DNA of 7,949 nt from Rikenella sp. (GTDB lineage Bacteria; Bacteroidota; Bacteroidia; Bacteroidales; Rikenellaceae). This document shows, in pieces, positions 1-5,690 of this stretch. The stretch is from NCBI GenBank assembly GCA_029054535.1, contig JAIDFC010000098.1:1-7949 (forward strand), written 5' to 3'. Positions within the stretch are counted from its first letter, which is position 1. Each line of letters opens with the position of its first letter. The position numbers and the translations under genes are program-made. The notes beneath the pieces are model-generated. The model was not told where the DNA came from and did no database searches. It saw only the letters and a program-made list of their open reading frames with translations.

Positions 1-134
1 AAGCCCCAAAAGCAGCCGCTGCCACCCGTAACCGTTGACAACCAACTGTACCCGCCGTAGCCGACGGCATACAACGTCCCGCCTGCGTTATTTCCTCGGT
101 ATCCGCTGTCGCGGAAGCCCGGAGCTGGCCACAT
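1..134 (-). pseudogene. C-terminal fragment of a FISUMP-like surface protein domain (partial, runs off left edge)
   Basis: Read on the minus strand from the ATG at 134 there is an open frame of 44 codons to the window edge. It begins MWPAPGFRDSGYRGNN and continues with GGTLYAVGYGGYSWLSTV and GGSGCFWG. The order 'PA-GFRD', 'G-L-VG--GYxW-S-V', then a Gly/Ser/aromatic strand resembles the C-terminal half of FISUMP / major paralogous domains found in Bacteroidota surface proteins. The usual N-terminal part of that domain and any signal peptide are missing, because the sequence immediately upstream is the end of lptD. The frame is the same as lptD: five sense codons separate the lptD TGA from this ATG. 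I therefore read it as a truncated remnant or silent cassette. A small intact gene, or an lptD extension reached by readthrough, is less likely. The family assignment rests on motif recall only. Confidence 0.42.
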
Positions 135-149
135 GCCCGCCCCCCCGGA

Positions 150-2897
150 TCAATATCCGTAGTAATTGTCGATGAAGCTGTTGGTCTTTTTATACTTGAC
201 CAGGTCCGCCAACACCGAGCTCTTGGCCCGGATCGAGAAGGTCCAGCTCTGCCGGAAACCCACCGGCACCCACGACAGCGTCGCCTGCAGGCAGTGCATA
301 TCCCGTCGAATCATCACCGTCCCCGGGGTCAGTTTGTTCGCCACGAAGTCGTAACCCGCACCGAACTCCACCGCCCACTTCTCGGTCAGGTTCACCGAAC
401 CGTTGAAGCTCACGGTCTGCATCCGGCTGATGTTCCGCCCCGAACGGCTGAAACTGAAGTTGTAGTTGAACGAAAAACTCCACGGAATGTTGAAGTCGTA
501 GTACTGTGTCGCCAGCAACTGCGCCCGCCGCATCGCCGTGGCATACTGGTTTTCGGTCTGGTTGAAGAATCCTCCGTTCTGGTTCGGGTCGTTGAGCGCC
601 GCCTCGACGTCGGAACGCGTATTGTTATTCGGATTATTCGATGCAGGCGTGTTGCTCGAGGAGCTGCTCCGCGCCTTGGAGCTGAAACCGTAGCTGAATC
701 CGGTGCTGAACGACGTCAGCCGCGCGATCCCCCGTCCATGGGTGGCTACGAATTTGTCGATCCGTCGGCCGTTTTCGTCGATCATATACGGGTCGAACGT
801 GGCGTTGATGTTCAGGCTCACCCCCTTGAAGAGCGTGGTCCGCGCGTTGACCGAAAAGACGTTGAGTTTCAGCGAGTCGGCCAGGAAGTTGTATCCCGAG
901 TTGATGTTGAACGCCTCGAGAATCTTGATCTTCCGGAATCCGCTGGTATCCCTCGCGCTCGGCACCTTCAGCTCCAGCGTATTGTTGATCCCGAAGGTCA
1001 GGCTCATGTTTTCTCCCTGCCCCGGCACCCCGTAGATTTCGTTCGCGAACGGCGAGTAGGTCGTGGTCCCCCCGTGTTTGTCGCTCTGGATGGTGCGGTA
1101 GTAGCCGTAGTGCGCCTTCCCGAAGTTCGGAGCGTAGTTGAAGCTCAGGCTCGGGGTCATCACATGCCGCAGCTTGACCCGTCCCTTCCGCCCGAAGGTG
1201 TAGGTCCCGTAGAGCCGCGTATTGGTCGAGAGCGAAGCGCTGTAGTCGTACACGCGGTAGAAACCGTTGGTGGTATCGGTATTTTCGATCTGTTCGGTCT
1301 CGGGATTCCAGTCGCGGTAGATCTTCCGGAAATACCAACGCTCGTGGTAGGTGAAGTTCGGCGTGATGTTCAGGTATTTCAGCACGTTGAACGAAGCGCT
1401 CACCGGCAGCCGGTGTTCGAATCCGAATCGCATCCGGTCGAACATCTCTTTCTTCATGAACTCGTTCTGTTTGAAGCTGCTGACGCTGTTGCTGAAGTTG
1501 GTCTGGAACGTGAAGGCGATCTTTTCGTACCACCGCTCTTTCCCCACGGCATTCTTGCGTTTGAACGGGTTGATCCGCGTAACGTTGAAAACCATCGTCG
1601 GAAGGGTCAGCGACATCGTGCTGTCGCGCATGCTCTGGCTGTGGCTGGCGTTGATCGAGAGCGAGAACGGCTTCCCGACCCAGTTTTTGGAGTAGGCGAT
1701 CGACGAACTGGTCTGAGCGGCCAGGTAGTCGTTCATGTCCGTCGCGTTGTACTTGTTGTACTTGCTCGACGAGTAGTTGACGCTGGCCGAAAACGTCGAG
1801 TTGGGACGGAACTTGGAGTCCTGCTGGTGGGTCCACTGCAGACGGATGTTCTGCTGGTCCACATAGTCCGCGCTCCCCTTTTCGCCGAAAATATCCTTCG
1901 CGAAGTCGAATTGCAACCGGCCGTTGTACTTGTACCGTTTCCGGTAGCTGGAGGCGGCTCCGACCTCCCACGATCCGAGGGTATAGATCCCGCCGGTCAA
2001 CTTGAGGTCGAGGTAGTCGTTGAAGACGAAGTAATACCCCCCGTCGCGCAAGAAGAATCCCCGCGTGGCCTCCTCCCCGACCTGCGGCAGGATGAAGCCC
2101 GAATGGCGCGCCCCCTGTTGCGGAAAAAACCCGAACGGAAGCCCCAGCAAATAGAACGGCACGTCTTCGATCACCATATAGGCCGGTCCGAAGACCACTT
2201 TTTTCTTCGGTTCTACGGTCCCTTTGGTCATCTGGAGGTAGAAGTGCGGGTGGTCGGCGTCGCACGTGGTGTAGGTCCCGCCTTTCATGTGCAGCACGTC
2301 GTCGGGCATCTTCTTCACCAGCCCGCCGGTGATGATCCCCTCGCCCTCCCGGGTGTGCGCCCCCCAGATCAACGCCTTTTTGGTGTCGATGTTGTAGCGC
2401 ACGGAGTCCAGCTCGTAAGTCGTGTTGTCTTGGATGAATTTCGGTCGGATGTAGCGTTCGGTCAAGGTGTCGACAGTCCCCTGCGCCGCGACGTTCTTGT
2501 CGTCGAGGTTGAGGGTGATCCGCTCGGCCTCCATCTTGAGGTCGGTGTACTGCACTTTCCCGTCTCCGTACATGTAGAGATTGCCGGTCCGCACGTCGTA
2601 GACCAGCGAGTCGCGCTGCGATCCCACCACCTGAGCCTCCAGCGGCGAACCGCCCTTCTTCTTCGCCGCCGGCGGTGTCGCGGTGGAAACAGTATCCTTC
2701 GGCGCGGTTTTTGCCGTGTCGGCCGACAAGGTGTCGAGTCGAGGCAGGGAATCGAGGCTCCCCGAATCGGGCGTCGCGACGGAATCGGCCTGTTGCGGCG
2801 GCATCGCCGTCGGCGTTGCACAGACGACACCTCCTGTCATCCAGAACGACAGCAGGGCGAACAGAAAAATGATCGGTTTTCGTTGTGCCGGGCGCAA
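150..2897 (-). CDS. lptD: LPS-assembly outer-membrane protein LptD (OstA/Imp family)
   Basis: LptD is the outer-membrane beta-barrel that, with LptE, receives LPS from the periplasmic Lpt bridge and inserts it in the outer leaflet. From the chosen TTG at 2897 the protein has 915 residues. Residues 1-27 form a signal peptide: basic RPAQRK, a hydrophobic stretch, and cleavage near VVCA. A Thr/Asp/Ser/Pro-rich linker follows to about 84. An LptA/OstA-like beta-jellyroll spans about 84-212. The TYTTCDADHPHFYL segment (208-221) and LPFGFFPQQGARHSGF (253-268) are typical of the barrel entry. The rest is amphipathic aromatic-rich strands ending FIDNYYGY. A Ser/Asn-rich patch at about 738-785 is probably a loop. 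The frame stays open back to a TTG at 2954, but that codon lies inside a good promoter -7 match. The ATG at 2840 would remove most of the signal peptide. It is divergent from the amidase gene. Family assignment is firm; the exact start is not. Confidence 0.9.
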   Translation of the reverse strand: MRPAQRKPIIFLFALLSFWMTGGVVCATPTAMPPQQADSVATPDSGSLDSLPRLDTLSADTAKTAPKDTVSTATPPAAKKKGGSPLEAQVVGSQRDSLVYDVRTGNLYMYGDGKVQYTDLKMEAERITLNLDDKNVAAQGTVDTLTERYIRPKFIQDNTTYELDSVRYNIDTKKALIWGAHTREGEGIITGGLVKKMPDDVLHMKGGTYTTCDADHPHFYLQMTKGTVEPKKKVVFGPAYMVIEDVPFYLLGLPFGFFPQQGARHSGFILPQVGEEATRGFFLRDGGYYFVFNDYLDLKLTGGIYTLGSWEVGAASSYRKRYKYNGRLQFDFAKDIFGEKGSADYVDQQNIRLQWTHQQDSKFRPNSTFSASVNYSSSKYNKYNATDMNDYLAAQTSSSIAYSKNWVGKPFSLSINASHSQSMRDSTMSLTLPTMVFNVTRINPFKRKNAVGKERWYEKIAFTFQTNFSNSVSSFKQNEFMKKEMFDRMRFGFEHRLPVSASFNVLKYLNITPNFTYHERWYFRKIYRDWNPETEQIENTDTTNGFYRVYDYSASLSTNTRLYGTYTFGRKGRVKLRHVMTPSLSFNYAPNFGKAHYGYYRTIQSDKHGGTTTYSPFANEIYGVPGQGENMSLTFGINNTLELKVPSARDTSGFRKIKILEAFNINSGYNFLADSLKLNVFSVNARTTLFKGVSLNINATFDPYMIDENGRRIDKFVATHGRGIARLTSFSTGFSYGFSSKARSSSSSNTPASNNPNNNTRSDVEAALNDPNQNGGFFNQTENQYATAMRRAQLLATQYYDFNIPWSFSFNYNFSFSRSGRNISRMQTVSFNGSVNLTEKWAVEFGAGYDFVANKLTPGTVMIRRDMHCLQATLSWVPVGFRQSWTFSIRAKSSVLADLVKYKKTNSFIDNYYGY

Positions 2898-2915
2898 AAT
2901 CCGAGGAAAATAGGT

Positions 2916-2923
2916 TAAATTTG
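2916..2923 (+). promoter_or_regulatory. Putative -7 promoter element for the amidase gene
   Basis: TAAATTTG on the plus strand, followed by T, fits the Bacteroidota -7 consensus TAnnTTTG. A start near 2930 would leave about 60 nt before the ATG at 2993. No TTTG occurs at the expected -33 distance, so this is weaker than the opposing lptD site. If both are real, the two start points face each other and the leaders overlap by roughly 15 nt. Confidence 0.3.
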
Positions 2924-2951
2924 TCGGCCGGACCCACGCGCCGGCGACTCG

Positions 2952-2981
2952 CAAAGGTAAACAAAAAAGAGGAAACGCAAA
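2952..2981 (-). promoter_or_regulatory. Putative Bacteroidota-type promoter for lptD
   Basis: On the minus strand TTTG (2981-2978) is followed after 18 nt by TACCTTTG (2959-2952) and then C. This is a full match to the Bacteroidota -7 consensus TAnnTTTG and to its -33 TTTG, with a spacer about one base shorter than usual. Transcription would start near 2945-2947, giving a leader of about 50 nt to the TTG at 2897. Because the -7 box contains the in-frame TTG at 2954, it argues against that longer start. The site lies in the presumed 5' leader of the amidase mRNA. Confidence 0.5.
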
Positions 2982-2992
2982 GCTGCTGCGCG

Positions 2993-4324
2993 ATGAAGCT
3001 CCTGACGGCTATATGTAACGTAATTTTACTGCTTTTCAGTATTCCGACGATCGCAGCCACGAAGAACGGCGCTGCGGAGGGAAAGGAGAGCGTGCGTTGC
3101 ATCGTGATCGACCCCGGACACGGAGGCAAAGACCCGGGCGCGGTGGGCAACGGATTGCAGGAGAAGGCGATCAATCTGGGGGTCGCGTTGAAGCTGGGGC
3201 GGATGATTGAGCAGCAGTTGCCGGGGGTGCGGGTGGTGTATACGCGGCGCGACGACCGTTTCCTGTCGCTGGCCGACCGCAGCAAGCTGGCGGCGGAGGC
3301 GGGAGCGGACCTCTTCATCTCGATCCACACCAACTCCAGTACGAGCGCTTCGGCCTCGGGGACCGAAACGTTCGTCATGGGGGAGGACAAAGACAACCGG
3401 AATCTCTCGGTGGTGATGCGCGAAAATGCCGTCATCAGCCTCGAACCGGACTACACTTCGCGCTACGAGGGGTACGATCCCAATTCGTCGGAGTCGCTGA
3501 TCCTCTTCTCCCTGATGCAGTATGTCTACCAGAGCCAGAGCCTCTCGCTGGCCGAACGGATCCAGGAACAATATGCGGCGCATGCCGGCAGGCGGAACAA
3601 GGGGGTCAAGCAGGCGGGGTTTCTGGTTTTGTGGCGAACGCCGATGCCGAGCGTGCTGACCGAGGTGGGCTTCATCTCGAACCCGGAGGAGGCCAAATTC
3701 CTCGGATCGGCGGAGGGGCAGGAGCGGATCGCCGGTTCGATCTTTCGGGCGGTGAAAGAGTACAAACGGCAGACGGACAGTCGGGCGATGGCGGCCCCGG
3801 GTTCTTCTTCGACTCCTGCGTCTTCTGCAGCGGCGGGCAAGGGGACTTCCGCCTCCACTGCGACGACGAACCGATCAGGAGGGGGGAGCGCGACGACCGC
3901 CTCGCGCACGGTCGAGACATCCGGAAGCGCTCGGACATCGCCGTCTCCCGCTTCTTCTACGGCGGGTGCGACTAAAGCGGCACCGGTGGCGCAACGCCCC
4001 CGAACGACACACTTCGTAACACCTCAGACCTCCTCGTCCTCCTCCGCGGCTTCCCGAGCCGGCGACGGACGGACGATCTTCCGAATCCAGATCAAGAGCG
4101 CACCGAACAGGATCTCCATAACGCGCTCGAATTTCGGCGATTACGCGAACGAAACGATCGAATTACGGATCAACGGCCGTTACAAATATTTCTGCGGAAC
4201 GAGCTTTTCTTACTCGGATGCGTTACTTTTGCAACGTAAAATCCGAGATTCGTTTCCGGACGCTTTTATGGTGGCTTTCCGCGATGGGAAACCGATCCCC
4301 CTCGCCGAAGCGATCGGACGATAA
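2993..4324 (+). CDS. Secreted N-acetylmuramoyl-L-alanine amidase (Amidase_3) with C-terminal SPOR-like domain
   Basis: This is a zinc amidase that cleaves the bond between N-acetylmuramic acid and L-alanine in peptidoglycan, a reaction used in daughter-cell separation. The protein has 443 residues. The ATG at 2993 gives a clean signal peptide (MKLLTAICNVILLLFSIPTIAA); the open frame extends upstream to 2885, but that extension is charged and crosses the promoter region. Amidase_3 covers about 29-260. The expected zinc and catalytic residues are visible: His43 in DPGHGG, Glu57 in LQEKAIN, His112 in SIHTN and Glu224 in TEVGF. Residues about 264-359 are an Ala/Ser/Thr/Gly/Pro-rich linker. Residues 360-443 (TIFRIQIKSAP, then RYKYFCGTSFSYSDALLLQRKIR and FPDAFMVAF) form a domain seen on many Bacteroidota amidases and resembling SPOR, which may bind septal glycans. 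An MCE gene follows after 84 bp on the same strand, probably in the same transcript. Confidence 0.93.
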   Translation: MKLLTAICNVILLLFSIPTIAATKNGAAEGKESVRCIVIDPGHGGKDPGAVGNGLQEKAINLGVALKLGRMIEQQLPGVRVVYTRRDDRFLSLADRSKLAAEAGADLFISIHTNSSTSASASGTETFVMGEDKDNRNLSVVMRENAVISLEPDYTSRYEGYDPNSSESLILFSLMQYVYQSQSLSLAERIQEQYAAHAGRRNKGVKQAGFLVLWRTPMPSVLTEVGFISNPEEAKFLGSAEGQERIAGSIFRAVKEYKRQTDSRAMAAPGSSSTPASSAAAGKGTSASTATTNRSGGGSATTASRTVETSGSARTSPSPASSTAGATKAAPVAQRPRTTHFVTPQTSSSSSAASRAGDGRTIFRIQIKSAPNRISITRSNFGDYANETIELRINGRYKYFCGTSFSYSDALLLQRKIRDSFPDAFMVAFRDGKPIPLAEAIGR

Positions 4325-4408
4325 ACACAGTTTTCAATCGTTTACTTCGTTCGTCGGCTGCGACGGGACACGGCGCCGATGAACTGAAATTATACATTTC
4401 GACAGATA

Positions 4409-5335
4409 ATGAAAAAGACGAGAATTTCCCGTGAAGCACGTATCGGTTTATACGGTTTATGTATGCTTTTGTTGCTTTATTTGGGGATCAACTTCATCAA
4501 GAGTCAGGATATATTCAGCCGAGACAACACCTATTACGCCGTTTACGACAACGCGGACGGGATCGAGGCTTCGTCTCCGGTTACGATCAGCGGTTTCCGG
4601 GTGGGGACGGTGGATCGCGTGTGGTACGACGTGGCGACCCGGAAGGTGGTCGCCGAGTTTTCGGTCAAGCGGCAGTATCCCGTGCCGATGGATTCGCGGG
4701 CCAAGATCGCCAGCGCGTCGCTGCTCGGGGCGACGGTCGTCGACCTGCAGCTGGGTACGGAAGGGCGTTTTCTGGCCGACGGCGACACGGTGCGGTCGCT
4801 GGTCGAACCGGGGCTGATGGAGACGGTCGGCCAGCTCAAAGGCAAGGCGGATACCTTGCTCGTGCAGGTATCGCGGGCTTTGGAGGGGGTCAACGCGGTG
4901 TTGAGCGAGGAGAATGTGGCCAATCTCTCGAAACTGCTGGCCCATGCCAACTCCATCGGCGGAAACCTCGACCGGATGGTGGCCGGAGACTTGAATCGGA
5001 CGCTGGCCGATCTCCGCTCGCTCTCCGCAGAACTCAATACGGCCGGACCGAAAATCACGCAGATCGTCGACCGGGTCGGGAATATCGCCGACACGATGAG
5101 CGTCTCGCTGCCGACTCTCATGACGAACATCGGAGATGCCGCCGAAAAACTCAACGTCGCCATGTCGGCCATCAACCGCGCCGAAGGTAGTGCCGGAAAA
5201 CTGATCTACGACCGGGAACTCTACGAAAACCTCGCCGAGGCCTCCGAGGCGCTCGCCTTGCTTCTCCAGGACCTCAAAGCCAATCCCGGACGCTATATCC
5301 ATATCTCGGTCTTCGGCGGTAATCGGAATAAATAA
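4409..5335 (+). CDS. MCE/MlaD family membrane-anchored lipid-transport protein
   Basis: MCE proteins form periplasmic rings that carry lipids between inner and outer membranes, usually with an MlaE permease and an MlaF ATPase. The 308-residue protein starts with basic MKKTRISREAR and one transmembrane segment at about 12-30, so it should sit in the inner membrane facing the periplasm. A single MCE domain spans about 40-117: YYAVYDNADGIEASSPVTI, GFRVGTV, then SASLLGATVVDLQLG. Residues 120-270 are heptad-like helix, expected to form the central tube. The end (GSAGKLIYDRELYENL, LLLQDLKANPGRYIHISVFG) is typical of Bacteroidota members. The ATG at 4409 is preceded by an A-rich stretch and no Shine-Dalgarno site. 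No mlaE or mlaF lies beside it here, so its transporter partners must be encoded elsewhere. The link to the amidase gene suggests shared envelope expression. Confidence 0.92.
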   Translation: MKKTRISREARIGLYGLCMLLLLYLGINFIKSQDIFSRDNTYYAVYDNADGIEASSPVTISGFRVGTVDRVWYDVATRKVVAEFSVKRQYPVPMDSRAKIASASLLGATVVDLQLGTEGRFLADGDTVRSLVEPGLMETVGQLKGKADTLLVQVSRALEGVNAVLSEENVANLSKLLAHANSIGGNLDRMVAGDLNRTLADLRSLSAELNTAGPKITQIVDRVGNIADTMSVSLPTLMTNIGDAAEKLNVAMSAINRAEGSAGKLIYDRELYENLAEASEALALLLQDLKANPGRYIHISVFGGNRNK

Positions 5336-5384
5336 AATTGCGATTATTTTTTACTTGCTCCATTTCTTTGTGCCGGAGGGTACT

Positions 5385-5408
5385 GTTCTCTTTGTGAACA
5401 AAGAGAAC
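5385..5408. repeat. Hairpin A1: left terminal palindrome of the element
   Basis: GTTCTCTTTGT (5385-5395) and ACAAAGAGAAC (5398-5408) are perfect reverse complements with a 2-nt centre, which in single strands gives a 10-bp stem with a TGAA loop. It starts 50 bp after the MCE stop codon and could slow or end transcription. It is not GC-rich and has no following T-run, so I do not call it an intrinsic terminator. Confidence 0.8.
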
Positions 5409-5422
5409 CAGAAAAACTTTCG

Positions 5423-5440
5423 GGAATGCTAGCGCATTCC
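5423..5440. repeat. Hairpin B1 of the element
   Basis: GGAATGC (5423-5429) and GCATTCC (5434-5440) form a perfect 7-bp stem with a TAGC loop. A further 2 bp can pair (TC before, GA after) across an asymmetric internal loop of one G against AT. The same internal loop is present in the right-hand copy. Confidence 0.75.
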
Positions 5441-5475
5441 ATGACCGTTCTTAGTGAATAGTCTTAGGTTTACTT

Positions 5476-5542
5476 TTGGGCTGGGGTAATGGCGCGCTAA
5501 GTGATTGACTTGCAATAAAGCGCGCCATTACTCCCGGCCCAA
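5476..5542. repeat. Central inverted repeat C (23/24-nt arms, 20-nt spacer)
   Basis: The left arm 5476-5498 begins TTGGGCTGGGG and ends TAATGGCGCGCT. The right arm 5519-5542 begins AGCGCGCCATTA and ends CTCCCGGCCCAA. They are reverse complements apart from one T/C difference and one extra base. This is the strongest and most GC-rich pairing in the interval and would form a long stem or cruciform. The 20-nt centre includes a possible small AAGT/ACTT stem. Confidence 0.85.
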
Positions 5543-5579
5543 CAATAAGTCCTCAAGGCTCTTGACTACGGCAGTCCAT

Positions 5580-5596
5580 GCGATACGCAGTATCGC
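5580..5596. repeat. Hairpin B2 of the element
   Basis: GCGATAC (5580-5586) and GTATCGC (5590-5596) form a perfect 7-bp stem with a 3-nt loop. TCC before and GGA after add 3 bp across the same asymmetric internal loop as in B1. It is the inverted counterpart of B1 but has a different stem sequence. Confidence 0.75.
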
Positions 5597-5610
5597 CGGA
5601 AGTCTTTTTG

Positions 5611-5634
5611 GTTCTTTTTCTTCAGAAAAAGAAC
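5611..5634. repeat. Hairpin A2: right terminal palindrome of the element
   Basis: GTTCTTTTTCT (5611-5621) and AGAAAAAGAAC (5624-5634) are perfect reverse complements with a 2-nt centre, giving a 10-bp stem with a TTCA loop. It is the inverted counterpart of A1, whose loop is the complementary TGAA. It lies 56 bp upstream of the mutS2 ATG, in the presumed mutS2 leader or promoter region. I found no good TAnnTTTG match between it and mutS2. Confidence 0.8.
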
Positions 5635-5690
5635 GGTTCCGTACAGTAGCCAATGAACAGACCAAGTAAAATACAATAGTATTTCATTTT

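Larger units (their letters stand above)
5385..5634. repeat. 250-bp nested inverted-repeat element (two inverted ~115-nt units around a 20-nt centre)
   Basis: Positions 5385-5498 and the reverse complement of 5519-5634 align end to end at roughly three-quarters identity by hand. They share the order: terminal hairpin A, a short A-rich/ACTT/CGG spacer, hairpin B, a variable spacer, and a nearly identical inner arm. The centre is 5499-5518. Both ends are hairpins with 11-bp arms. I see no open frame of note inside and no clear target-site duplication at the edges. Weaker inverted similarity continues outward to about 5338 and 5677. The architecture resembles a BIME or MITE-like non-autonomous element, or a structured transcript. 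It separates the MCE gene from mutS2. Confidence 0.85.

Noticed and set aside
294..2918. A plus-strand open frame of 874 codons antisense to nearly all of lptD
   Set aside because: High GC with strong third-position bias opens antisense frames. The translation is rich in Arg, Val, His and Glu with no recognisable domains, while the minus strand encodes a clear LptD.
634..3435. A minus-strand 933-codon frame overlapping lptD and the amidase gene
   Set aside because: It covers two genes with strong family motifs in other frames, and its product is low-complexity Arg/Gln/Pro-rich sequence without domain features. It is a compositional shadow.
4348..4366. CGTCG/CGACG hairpin between the amidase and MCE genes as a terminator
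   Set aside because: The stem is only 5 bp and no T-run follows, so it is not convincing as an intrinsic terminator.
4393..4400. TACATTTC as a -7 promoter box for the MCE gene
   Set aside because: The last base departs from TAnnTTTG, no -33 TTTG is found at a suitable distance, and a start site would fall almost on the ATG at 4409. Co-transcription with the amidase gene is simpler.
5385..5634. The intergenic element as a CRISPR array or an intact insertion sequence
   Set aside because: There are no regularly spaced direct repeats and no transposase frame; the symmetry is inverted and nested.
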